15,785 nt of DNA, from NCBI GenBank assembly GCA_934661135.1, contig CAKUJA010000054.1:1-15785 (forward strand). Reading direction: 5' to 3'. The stretch comes from an uncultured Oscillospiraceae bacterium (lineage in GTDB: Bacteria > Bacillota > Clostridia > Oscillospirales > Oscillospiraceae). Shown piece after piece: positions 7,261 through 13,780 of this stretch. The position numbers were made by a program, and so were the translations under genes. Under the pieces are notes generated by a model that saw only the letters and a program-made list of their open reading frames with translations, searched no databases and was not told where the DNA came from. Numbering within the stretch: the stretch's first letter is position 1; each line of letters begins with the position of its first letter.

Positions 7261-8415
7261 TTACTTCATAAAGGTATCGGCTTTCATCTGCTCGATGTAG
7301 CCAAGGTATTTTTCCTGAACATCCGCAGGAACGAGATCGCTCAGCGCACCGGCGGAAAGCGTGCCATTCTGGAGCGTACCGTAGAGGGTCGAGCCGCCAA
7401 AGGTACCGTCGATGACGGCCTGCATGGAGGCGACGATCATGGCGGAGTTATCGGTGACCTGAGAGCAGATGATGCACTCATTCTGGCCGAGAATGTCGGC
7501 AGGCTGACCAATGTCGTAGACTTTGACTTCGCCGGCTGCGGCGTTGGCTGCGTCGATGGCTTCGCGTGCGCCGGAGTCGACAGCGGATGCGTCGCCGAAG
7601 AATACGTCAGCGCCCTGGGCGATCAGCTCGGTCGCAAATTCCTTGCCCTTCGGAGCATCGGAGAAGGAGTTGGCATAGGGAACGTTGAGCAGCTCCACGG
7701 TCTTGCCTTCCTGCTCAGCAACGTACTTGGCCGCCTCTTCAAAGCCGGCGATCTTGCCCTTGGTGGTGTCGAGCTCCATGCCGCCGATGAAGCCGAGCTT
7801 GCCGCTCTCGGTCATGAGGCCCGCAAGCGCGCCCGCGATCCAGCCGATCTGCTGCGCGTTCGGAAGCAGGGAGGAGACGTTGCCGTTGACGGCCTTGGCG
7901 GGGGTGCCTTCCGCGCCGTTCAGCAGGGCGAAGGCCACGTCGGGATATTCTTCGGCCGCCTGCAGGACGGCGTCGGTGTACTGGTTGCCGGGGGCATAGA
8001 TCATATCGTAGCCGAGGCTGCAGTAGGCGACGATGGAATCATAGTATGCATCCTGCGAGATGGAGTCGGTGACCTCGGTCTCCCAGCCCATCTTTTCGGC
8101 CGCGGCGATCATGGCGTTGTAGCAGGCCGCGCCCCAGCCGCCGTCGTTGATGCTGGAGTCGCAGATCATGGCGACCTTGTAGGCAGAGCCGTCGGCCTTC
8201 ATGACTGGGACAATCTCATCGGTGACGACAGGCTTGTCGGTCGTATCGGCAGGCTCGGTGCTGTCAGCCGGTTCGGTGGTGTCGGCGGTGTCGGTCGTGT
8301 CGGTCTTGCTGGTGTCGTCTGCGGGAGTCGTGGTGTCAGTCTTGCCAGAGCTGGCACAGGCTGCCAGCGACAGGAGCATGACAAGCGCCAGAAGCATTGC
8401 GATGATCTTTTTCAT
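7261..8415 (-). CDS. BMP-family (PnrA/NupN-type) substrate-binding lipoprotein
   Basis: The extracellular receptor of a BMP-type ABC importer. Characterised relatives bind purine or pyrimidine nucleosides. The protein has 384 residues. Residues 1-20 are a lipoprotein signal with lipobox LAAC (lipidated Cys20). A low-complexity Thr/Asp/Ala/Pro linker (about 21-65) follows, and then the periplasmic-binding fold starting YKVAMICDSSINDGGWGAA (79-97). This region matches the DxGxxDxGFN-type ligand motif of the family, with tryptophan where Phe is common. ATG 8415 has GGAGGA six bases upstream. It is the last gene of the minus-strand operon, 95 bases after the second permease, a gap that holds a short palindrome (8444-8473). 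A terminator follows. The exact ligand (nucleoside, nucleobase or another small molecule) cannot be decided from sequence alone. Confidence 0.92.
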   Translation of the reverse strand: MKKIIAMLLALVMLLSLAACASSGKTDTTTPADDTSKTDTTDTADTTEPADSTEPADTTDKPVVTDEIVPVMKADGSAYKVAMICDSSINDGGWGAACYNAMIAAAEKMGWETEVTDSISQDAYYDSIVAYCSLGYDMIYAPGNQYTDAVLQAAEEYPDVAFALLNGAEGTPAKAVNGNVSSLLPNAQQIGWIAGALAGLMTESGKLGFIGGMELDTTKGKIAGFEEAAKYVAEQEGKTVELLNVPYANSFSDAPKGKEFATELIAQGADVFFGDASAVDSGAREAIDAANAAAGEVKVYDIGQPADILGQNECIICSQVTDNSAMIVASMQAVIDGTFGGSTLYGTLQNGTLSAGALSDLVPADVQEKYLGYIEQMKADTFMK

Positions 8416-8443
8416 TTTTTGTCCTCCATTTTAGATAGGATAG

Positions 8444-8473
8444 GGCAGCACTGCACAATTGCACAGCATTGCC
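8444..8473. repeat. Imperfect 30-bp palindrome between permease and BMP genes
   Basis: The stretch starts GGCAGCACTGCACAATT and ends CAGCATTGCC; the outer GGCA/TGCC pair perfectly and inner bases partly. It contains the direct repeat TGCACA-AT-TGCACA. Its left end resembles the termini of the foldback element at 1915-2075, so it may be a short derivative of that family. It sits in the leader of the BMP gene within the operon. Confidence 0.35.
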
Positions 8474-8510
8474 ATCGTTTATAACAACGTCTTTCGACGC
8501 AGTTACCGGT

Positions 8511-9434
8511 TTACCGCTGCTCGCGGCGGTAAGGTTTGCCGTTGGCCTTGGGGCCGGCCTGGCGTGTGCCGATCAGACTGAGGACAACGACGGTCGCCAC
8601 ATAGGGAATCATCTGGAAGAACTGATATGGGATGGCGATGCCGGAGACCTGAAGGCGGATCTGGAGTGCATCGCAGAAGCCGAAGAACAGGCAGGCCAGC
8701 AGAATGCCGCCCGCGTTCCAGCGGCCAAAGATGACGGCAGCCAGCGCAATGAAGCCGCGTCCGGCGACGATACCGTCGGTATAGGTGCTGGCGTAGCAGG
8801 TTGTGAGGTATGCACCGCCGATGCCGGACAAGGCACCGCAGATGACACAGGCGAGATATTTCACGCCGACGACCGGAATGCCGAGCGTGGCCGCGGCCTG
8901 CGGATGCTCGCCGACAGACTTATAGCTGAGACCTGCACGGGTCTTGTTGAAAAACACAGCCGTGACAGCCACCAGGACAAACGTCAGATAGACCATCGGA
9001 CTTTGATCGAACAGCAGCGAACCGATGACCGGGATGTCTTTCAGACCCGGAATGGCGATGGAGGACATGGTGGTGATCTGCTTGAGGTCGGAGCCGGTGC
9101 CGAAATAGACGCGGTAAATAAACGACGCCAGCGCCGGCGCAAAGATGTTCACAGCCATACCGTAGACCGTATGATCTGCGCAGAGCGTGACCGTGGAGAA
9201 GGCGTAGATCATATTGACCAGAATACCGGCCAGCGCGCCGCAGAGCAGACCCAGCCAGTTCGACCCCGTGACATAGCAGACGAGAAAGCCGACAAGTGCG
9301 CCGATCGACGCCAGACCCTCCAGACCGATGTTGACCATGCCGGCTCGTTGCCCATAGAGCTCTGCCAGAGAAATCAGCAGCACGGGAATCGCCAGACGAA
9401 TGGTTGCCAGCAGCAAACTCGAAATCCAATCCAT
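8511..9434 (-). CDS. BMP-type ABC transporter permease 2 (NupQ/YufQ-like)
   Basis: The second channel subunit of the BMP-type importer (BPD_transp_2 family), 307 residues and almost entirely hydrophobic helices. Recognisable blocks are GMVNIGLEGLASIGALVG (residues 32-49), the conserved early motif of this permease pair, and AGRGFIALAAVIFGRWNAGG in the last third. Its ATG overlaps the upstream permease stop as TAATG (1-base overlap), so the two permeases are translationally coupled. The ribosome site is weak on its own, which fits coupling. In relatives this subunit pairs with the larger permease to form the heterodimeric channel. Confidence 0.92.
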   Translation of the reverse strand: MDWISSLLLATIRLAIPVLLISLAELYGQRAGMVNIGLEGLASIGALVGFLVCYVTGSNWLGLLCGALAGILVNMIYAFSTVTLCADHTVYGMAVNIFAPALASFIYRVYFGTGSDLKQITTMSSIAIPGLKDIPVIGSLLFDQSPMVYLTFVLVAVTAVFFNKTRAGLSYKSVGEHPQAAATLGIPVVGVKYLACVICGALSGIGGAYLTTCYASTYTDGIVAGRGFIALAAVIFGRWNAGGILLACLFFGFCDALQIRLQVSGIAIPYQFFQMIPYVATVVVLSLIGTRQAGPKANGKPYRREQR

Positions 9435-10501
9435 TACACGTCACCAGCCTTTCTCTTGCCAAACACACGGTTTTTCCAAGCCTGGAACTCAGGCAGTTTT
9501 GTCAGCGCCATACCTGCGACGGAGAAAACGATCACGAGCGCCTGAATGATGTCGGACACGCTGGTCGGGACGCCGGTGGCGGCCTGCATGGTGGTGGAAC
9601 CCACGCGCAGCACCGCAAAGAACAGCGCCACAACCATGGTTGCGATCGGGTGAAGCTGGCCGATCAGCGCCATGGCTACGCCGTCGAAGCCATATCCTGC
9701 GCCGAAGCCGTTAATGAGCCGGAACTGCGTACCGAGCAGCTCTGTGCCGCCGCCAAGACCGGCGATCGCGCCGGAGACGATGAAGCTCATCAGCATATAG
9801 CGGTGGACGGGGAAACCGTTAAACCGGCTGGCCGTCTGGTTCAGGCCGACTGCCCGGAGCTTGAAGCCGGGACTTGTCCGGAACAGGAAGTAGTAAATCA
9901 GCAGACCTACCACAATGGCGATCACAAGACCCCAGGTCATGCGCATTCCGGTGATGATCCGCGGCAGATGCACCGCGTCGTCGATGGCGGGCGTCTGCGG
10001 GACAGAGGCGTCACGAATCCAGCTCGTGTAGATCACGCCCATGAACAGCGTCGCGACGTAGTTGAGCATGATGGAGATAATCATCTCATTTTGTCCGCGC
10101 GCAATTTTCAGCACGCCGGGGATCATGCCCCAGAAGCCGCCGGCGAGCGCGCCGGCCAGCAGAGCCAGTACAACGCCGCCAAGACCGGTCAGACCGGTAT
10201 AATAGCAGGTCAGAAAAGCGGCAATGGAACCCATCAGGAATTGCCCCTCACCGCCGAGGTTGAACACGCCGCAGCGATATGCAAAGCAGGCACAAAGCGC
10301 CGTGAACATCAGCGGCGTGGCCTTGGTCAGCGTTGTGCCGATCCCGGCTTTCGAGCCGAATGCGCCTTGCAGCAGGAATTTGACCGCAAGGAACGGGTCT
10401 GCGCCGAGTGCGGCCATGATGATGCCGCCGATGAGGAATGCCAATAGGATCGACAGTAGCGGGACAAGAAACGCTCCGAGTGTTTTGTTCAATTTTTGCA
10501 T
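9434..10501 (-). CDS. BMP-type ABC transporter permease 1 (NupP/YufP-like)
   Basis: The larger channel subunit, 355 residues of the BPD_transp_2 family. Diagnostic segments are FNLGGEGQFLMGS (about residues 80-92), the region GMIPGVLKIARGQNEMIIS (about 124-142), which faces the ATPase in this family, and GYGFDGVAMALIGQLHP (about 258-274). ATG 10501 has AGGAGG (10508-10513) six bases upstream. It starts 13 bases after the ATPase stop and overlaps the second permease by one base. All signature segments are present and there is no sign of decay. Confidence 0.93.
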   Translation of the reverse strand: MQKLNKTLGAFLVPLLSILLAFLIGGIIMAALGADPFLAVKFLLQGAFGSKAGIGTTLTKATPLMFTALCACFAYRCGVFNLGGEGQFLMGSIAAFLTCYYTGLTGLGGVVLALLAGALAGGFWGMIPGVLKIARGQNEMIISIMLNYVATLFMGVIYTSWIRDASVPQTPAIDDAVHLPRIITGMRMTWGLVIAIVVGLLIYYFLFRTSPGFKLRAVGLNQTASRFNGFPVHRYMLMSFIVSGAIAGLGGGTELLGTQFRLINGFGAGYGFDGVAMALIGQLHPIATMVVALFFAVLRVGSTTMQAATGVPTSVSDIIQALVIVFSVAGMALTKLPEFQAWKNRVFGKRKAGDV

Positions 10502-10514
10502 ACGAATCCTCCTC

Positions 10515-12032
10515 TCATTTGCCGGTCATCGCAAGGCTGATTTCTTCAATCGGCGGATTTTTTCCAGAATATTCGCCCATAATCTGGCCTTCAAAGATGA
10601 CGAGGATTCGGTCGGACATTTCAAGAATTTCATCGAAGTCCGCACTGATGAGCAGAATGCCCACGCCGCGGTCGCGTGCGGTGATCATCTGATCGTGGAC
10701 AAAGCGCGTTGCGCCGATGTCCAGTCCGCGTGTCGGATGCACCGCAATCAGCACATCCGGGTCGGATTCCAGCTCGCGGGAGAGGATGACTTTCTGCTGG
10801 TTGCCGCCTGAGAGATTACGTACCTCCTGATCGGCAGACTGACAGCGGATGTCGTATTTTCCGATCATTTCCTTGGCATAGGCGGTAATGGTTTTCCTTT
10901 TCAGCCGGAGGCCGTGCAGTGCGGAAAATTGCGGGTCGTCTGTCTGCTTGAGCACAAGGTTGTCTGCAATGGACATACTTCCGATCAGTCCTTGCAGATT
11001 GCGATCTTCCGGGATCAGCGCCACGTCATCCTCAATCGACGCGCGCGGACTGAATACCGCAATTCTCTGTCCTTTTCGCTGGAACTCACCGCCATCCGGC
11101 GAAAGAATACCGGTCAAAAGCTGAGCAAGCTGAGTCTGGCCGTTGCCGTCCACGCCGGCAATTCCGACGATCTCGCCCCGGCCGACAGAGAGACTGACAT
11201 TATTGAGTCCCGCGTGTTTGGATTCCTTGTGATAGTCGATGTTTTGCAGCGAGATGGCTGCACTGGTGCTGACGTCCTTTTTCTCATACTGCGACTGTGA
11301 TAACTCGCGGCCGATCATCATGTTGGCAAGCTCCTGCCCGGTGACACCGTGCGCGTCCACCGTGGTGACAACTTCACCGGCACGCAGAATCGTGATACGG
11401 TCTGAAATATGAAGAACCTCGCGCATCTTGTGGCTGATGAAGATGATGGATTTTCCCTCTCCAACGAGCTTCTTCATAATGGCAAACAACCCTTCGACCT
11501 CAATATCGGTCAGTGCCGCAGACGGTTCGTCCAGAATCAGCAGCTCCGCGCCGTGATAGAGCGCCTTCAAAATTTCGACGCGCTGCTGTGCACCGACGGA
11601 AATTTCGGTAATCAGCTTGTCGAGCTCCACGTCCAGACCATACTTTTCAGAGAGCGCAAGAATCTCCTTCCGCCGCGCTTCACGGTCAATAAACAGGCCC
11701 TTGGAGTTTCGGTCACCGAGGATCATGTTTTCAAACACCGTCATCGCTTCCACCAGCATAAAGTGCTGGTGCACCATACCGATGCCGAGCTTGACAGCCT
11801 GACTGGGAGACTCAATCCGAACCTCTTTTCCGTTGAGAAAGATTTTTCCCTCCGTCGGCTGATAGAGACCGATCAGGATGTTCATCAGCGTGGATTTGCC
11901 CGCACCATTTTCGCCGAGCAGAGTATGTACCTCGCCCTTGGCTACGGACAGATTGATGTCGTGGTTCGCGTAGAAATCCCCAAATCGTTTGCTGATGTGC
12001 TCCATACGTAGCAATTCTTCCAACAAAATCAC
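10515..12032 (-). CDS. BMP-type ABC transporter ATP-binding protein with two nucleotide-binding domains (NupO/YufO-like)
   Basis: A single 505-residue polypeptide carries both ATPase domains, as in sugar and nucleoside importers of this class. Domain 1 has Walker A GENGAGKS (40-47), signature ISVGAQQ (144-150), Walker B LLILDEP (164-170) and H201. Domain 2 is the usual degenerate half: P-loop GVDGNGQT (293-300) with Gln instead of Lys, signature LSGGNQQK (407-414), Walker B-like VLIAVHPT with His instead of Glu, and no switch histidine (LISADFDE). Only site 1 chemistry is likely complete, which is normal for the family. The start is uncertain. GTG 12032 lies only one base after AGGAGC, TTG 12026 has better spacing (about 7), and ATG 12005 would trim residues that relatives keep. 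It is the first gene of the operon, with a promoter about 150 bases upstream. Confidence 0.92.
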   Translation of the reverse strand: MILLEELLRMEHISKRFGDFYANHDINLSVAKGEVHTLLGENGAGKSTLMNILIGLYQPTEGKIFLNGKEVRIESPSQAVKLGIGMVHQHFMLVEAMTVFENMILGDRNSKGLFIDREARRKEILALSEKYGLDVELDKLITEISVGAQQRVEILKALYHGAELLILDEPSAALTDIEVEGLFAIMKKLVGEGKSIIFISHKMREVLHISDRITILRAGEVVTTVDAHGVTGQELANMMIGRELSQSQYEKKDVSTSAAISLQNIDYHKESKHAGLNNVSLSVGRGEIVGIAGVDGNGQTQLAQLLTGILSPDGGEFQRKGQRIAVFSPRASIEDDVALIPEDRNLQGLIGSMSIADNLVLKQTDDPQFSALHGLRLKRKTITAYAKEMIGKYDIRCQSADQEVRNLSGGNQQKVILSRELESDPDVLIAVHPTRGLDIGATRFVHDQMITARDRGVGILLISADFDEILEMSDRILVIFEGQIMGEYSGKNPPIEEISLAMTGK

Positions 12033-12090
12033 GCTCCTCTATGTTCACTTCTGGCTCTGCACCAATTCGCTCCTTTTCTCTGCGGGTCAT

Positions 12091-12136
12091 TAGGGTGTGT
12101 TGAGAACATCGATCGACGGATGTTCGGCACACCCTA
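12091..12136. repeat. 46-bp palindrome in the BMP operon leader
   Basis: The outer arms TAGGGTGTG (12091-12099) and CACACCCTA (12128-12136) are exact complements, as are the inner arms GAACATC (12104-12110) and GATGTTC (12119-12125). An internal loop and an 8-base apical loop separate them. No T-run follows on either side, so it is not a simple terminator. It could be a regulatory leader hairpin in the minus-strand transcript or a mobile palindromic repeat. Confidence 0.6.
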
Positions 12137-12139
12137 GTA

Positions 12140-12169
12140 CGCCGGCTGACCGTTCCGTCTGTGCCGGCG
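12140..12169 (-). promoter_or_regulatory. GC-rich leader hairpin of the BMP operon
   Basis: CGCCGGC (12140-12146) and GCCGGCG (12163-12169) form a perfect 7-bp stem with a 16-base loop. It would sit at the start of the minus-strand transcript, followed by the 12091-12136 hairpin. Two stacked hairpins in a leader of about 150 nt suggest post-transcriptional control. I do not see the conserved core of the purine riboswitch. Confidence 0.4.
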
Positions 12170-12184
12170 ATTCTCTTGGTTTTC

Positions 12185-12213
12185 ACTATACACGAACTTT
12201 GAAAGAATTTCAA
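12185..12213 (-). promoter_or_regulatory. Promoter of the BMP-type transporter operon
   Basis: On the minus strand TTGAAA (12208-12213) and TATAGT (12185-12190) are separated by exactly 17 bases. This is a good vegetative sigma-factor promoter. Transcription would begin near 12178 and run through a leader of about 150 nt before the ATPase gene. Confidence 0.7.
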
Positions 12214-12332
12214 ACTTTTTCTTCATGCCTTGTGGGATTTTCTTGTAACTGCACAAAGTCCGACAACAGGATGGAATTTCGCTGACGGAATATATACAAA
12301 CCCGCAATGCGTTGGTGAGCATCGGAAAGAAA
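12214..12332. other. Gene-free stretch upstream of the BMP operon promoter
   Basis: No convincing gene or conserved motif is visible here. There is a weak pairing of CCTTGTG (near 12227) with CACAAAG (near 12252). Together with the leader (12033-12213) and the hairpin cluster (12333-12553) it makes about 500 bases without an intact gene. Confidence 0.4.
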
Positions 12333-12361
12333 AGAAGTGTAGTCGTTTGACTACACTTCTC
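12333..12361 (-). repeat. 29-bp palindromic repeat, copy 1 (terminator-like on minus strand)
   Basis: AGAAGTGTAGTC and its exact complement flank a GTTT loop. The same 29 bases recur at 12525-12553. Read on the minus strand the hairpin is followed by a T-rich run (TTTTCTTT), so this copy could terminate transcripts arriving from the MATE remnant. Confidence 0.75.
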
Positions 12362-12392
12362 GAGACTGTTGAGAAACCATGAAATGCAGTTT

Positions 12393-12516
12393 TGCGACAG
12401 AGTCGCAGGGAAAGAGTGAAAGGGGCAAAAAGCCCCTTTCGCGTTCAATCAAGCAGCTTTTCAAACTTTTTAAGTTTGAAAAGCTGGACAGGCAGCGGGG
12501 CGAAAAGACTTTTTCG
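12393..12516. repeat. Cluster of consecutive hairpins between the two palindrome copies
   Basis: Back-to-back inverted repeats fill this stretch. They are TGCGAC/GTCGCA (12393-12407), GAAAGGGGC/GCCCCTTTC with a five-A loop (12418-12440), and a perfect 15-bp stem CAGCTTTTCAAACTT with its complement around TTT (12454-12486). A weaker CGAAAA/TTTTCG follows (12501-12516). No protein is suggested. It may be a composite terminator region or a nested insertion of small palindromic repeats. Confidence 0.65.
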
Positions 12517-12524
12517 ACACGCTG

Positions 12525-12553
12525 AGAAGTGTAGTCGTTTGACTACACTTCTC
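12525..12553. repeat. 29-bp palindromic repeat, copy 2, overlapping the MATE stop codon
   Basis: It is identical to the copy at 12333-12361, with the stem one base longer here (outer G-C at 12524 and 12553). The TAG stop of the minus-strand MATE remnant (12543-12545) lies inside the right arm. On the + strand the hairpin is followed by CTTTTTG, so it could also act as a terminator in that direction. Confidence 0.75.
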
Positions 12554-12967
12554 CTTTTTGCAGATGTGCAAACCGGCGCGAAGGGCGGTAGCAGAGCAGC
12601 GCAATGAAAACGAGGAGCGTCGTGACCGACAGACTGACCGGATAAGTAGTCATAATGGTCTGGAAGATCGGCGCCTTCGGGAACATAATCGGAAACCACG
12701 CGGTGCGGATGCCGCAGACGCCTACGGTTGTCAGAATGGCCGGAACCAGTGAAAGGTCAAAGCCGCCGGATAGCCGCTCATCATCTCATAGAGCATGGTG
12801 AACGTATACGTGGCAAAAAACATTACCAACCGGGTATAGCCGATCGAAATAACCTCCGGGTCGTTGTTGAAGATCGCCAGCAGGGATTTTCCGGTGAGCA
12901 CCACCAGCGCGATGGCCGCGCCGGAAGCGATCAGATCCTCCAGCAGGCAGAGCAGCAGCGTTCTGCG
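12543..12967 (-). pseudogene. 3' remnant of a MATE-family efflux gene
   Basis: MATE proteins export drugs or metabolites using a Na+ or H+ gradient and usually have about 450 residues and 12 helices. Only about the last 140 residues are left here. On the minus strand the frame reads RRTLLLCLLEDLIASGAAIA near 12967, then IFNNDPEVISIGYTRLVMFF, FTMLYEMMSGY, a break, and SLVPAILTTVGVCGIRTAW, then YPVSLSVTTLLVFIALLCYR to a TAG at 12543-12545. The break near 12775-12785 fits loss of one base within what is usually MSGYLRGFG. The 5' end stops abruptly near 12967, next to AT-rich sequence, with no start codon or ribosome site. Assignment rests on remembered family pattern (helices 10-12), not on a database search. 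Confidence 0.65.
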
Positions 12968-13042
12968 AAAAAAGAAATATTTGTATCCTTCTCGATAGGG
13001 AAGCGCACAGCTTCAAAACGGTTTTTAATTGTGCGGAATGTA

Positions 13043-13051
13043 TGCTATACT
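13043..13051 (+). promoter_or_regulatory. Extended -10 promoter element before the histidine-kinase fragment
   Basis: TGC plus TATACT (13046-13051) is an extended -10 box. The -35 region is only T-rich. It lies about 33 bases before the ATG of the histidine-kinase fragment and may be a leftover of the lost gene's promoter. Confidence 0.4.
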
Positions 13052-13083
13052 TGTCTTATGAATACTTTCGAGGACGTGATTCC

Positions 13084-13215
13084 ATGACGATCCGCGAGCG
13101 TCTGATGCATACCAAGTCTGTCATGATACTGACTCCTGCTGCGATTGCGGCAGTGCTGCTGATTGGGGCAGGGGCGGCACTGTTGCTGCTGGAGGGCGGC
13201 AAACAGTGCGGATGA
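13084..13215 (+). pseudogene. N-terminal fragment of a sensor histidine kinase
   Basis: ATG 13084 opens a 43-residue frame, MTIRERLMHTKSVMILTPAA and on into a strong membrane helix (about residues 14-37), then a TGA at 13213-13215. A short basic cytoplasmic start followed at once by a transmembrane helix is how many two-component sensor kinases begin. No HAMP, HisKA or ATPase domain follows; those would need hundreds more residues. The fragment is next to the remains of a response regulator, which supports the reading. On its own it is too short for certain identification and could be a small membrane peptide. Confidence 0.5.
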
Positions 13216-13328
13216 CGGACTTCGTGTGATGCTCCGGCTGCCGCTGGCGAAGGAGGGCGCAGATGGCATGCTGGTTATGGGGGCAGAGCACATCTGGCAC
13301 AGGCAGCGCGCAACCAGCCGGAGCGGGG

Positions 13329-13630
13329 CAGGAGGAGCAGATTGTTGCCGGCTCGCTGACCGCGGAGCCGTCTGCGTGCAGAAGTTGCAAGCGCGCACGG
13401 AAATTCCGCTGAAGAACAAGGAATATGAGCTGCTGCTTTTGATGCGCCATCCGGGGCAGGCATTCAGCCGCGAGAAGCTCTATGAGCTGATCTGGGGACT
13501 GGAATCGATGGGAGACAAGATTACGGTTGCGGTTCACATTGGCGGAATTCGTGATAAAAAAGAGGAGAATCCGGCGAACCCGAGGCCACTGCAAACAGTC
13601 TGGGACGTGGGATTTTGGAAGAAAAGGTGA
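13329..13630 (+). pseudogene. C-terminal fragment of an OmpR-family response regulator
   Basis: Two phases together recall the end of an OmpR/PhoB-type regulator. The first is QEEQIVAGSLTAEPS from about 13329, like the linker before the DNA-binding domain. After a frame change near 13375-13390 comes EIPLKNKEYELLLLMRHPGQ and then AFSREKLYELIWGLES, DKITVAVHIGGIRDKKEENP and LQTVWDVGFWKKR, ending at TGA 13628-13630. This is the winged-helix domain (Trans_reg_C) with its recognition-helix region. The receiver domain is absent, and the region before it (13216-13328) reads only as scrambled sequence. The fragment follows the kinase fragment, the reverse of the usual regulator-then-kinase order, implying rearrangement as well as deletion. 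Confidence 0.65.
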
Positions 13631-13698
13631 TGTTTTTGACAGGAAATGTGAGGTTTTTGGCAGAAAAGAGAGGAGAATTGACAGAAATTGCGAAGTCT
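13615..13698. repeat. Four tandem 21-bp repeats
   Basis: The motif TTGRCAGRAA recurs with exactly 21-base spacing at 13615 (TTGGAAGAAA), 13636 (TTGACAGGAA), 13657 (TTGGCAGAAA) and 13678 (TTGACAGAAA), with looser conservation of the other eleven bases. The first unit covers the last codons of the regulator fragment. The fourth provides the -35 box of the promoter for the next gene. In one reading frame the units give a degenerate 7-residue repeat (FGRKGDV, FDRKCEV, FGRKERR, IDRNCEV), but there is no reason to think it is translated. Confidence 0.7.
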
Positions 13699-13706
13699 GT
13701 TATACT
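13678..13706 (+). promoter_or_regulatory. Near-consensus promoter of the threonine-synthase-like gene
   Basis: TTGACA (13678-13683), a 17-base spacer and TATACT (13701-13706) with TG one base before the -10 make an almost ideal vegetative promoter. Transcription would start near 13713, about 68 bases before the preferred GTG start. The -35 lies in the last 21-bp tandem repeat. Confidence 0.8.
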
Positions 13707-13780
13707 TATAATCCGAGAATAAATATACAATTGAATCAAGATAAAACGGCGAGATGATATATGCGGAAAGGAGAAAGATC

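Noticed and set aside
7168..10447. Long + strand open frames opposite the BMP and permease genes
   Set aside because: Their composition (Gly/Asp/Val/His-rich, no domain) mirrors the GC-rich minus-strand genes, which carry clear transporter motifs and overlapping starts.
12033..12213. Purine riboswitch in the BMP operon leader
   Set aside because: The two-hairpin arrangement has no recognisable conserved three-way-junction core, so only a generic structured leader is reported.
12134..12448. 104-residue minus-strand open frame over the leader and hairpins
   Set aside because: It spans the operon promoter and a palindrome and has no ribosome site or recognisable domain.
12333..12553. CRISPR array
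   Set aside because: There are only two copies of the 29-bp repeat, 163 bp apart, with hairpins rather than unique spacers between them and no cas gene nearby.
13527..13757. Small protein with 7-residue repeats (FDRKCEV type)
   Set aside because: The frame is a by-product of the 21-bp DNA repeat. The frame starts inside the regulator fragment and runs into the promoter of the next gene, with no ribosome site.
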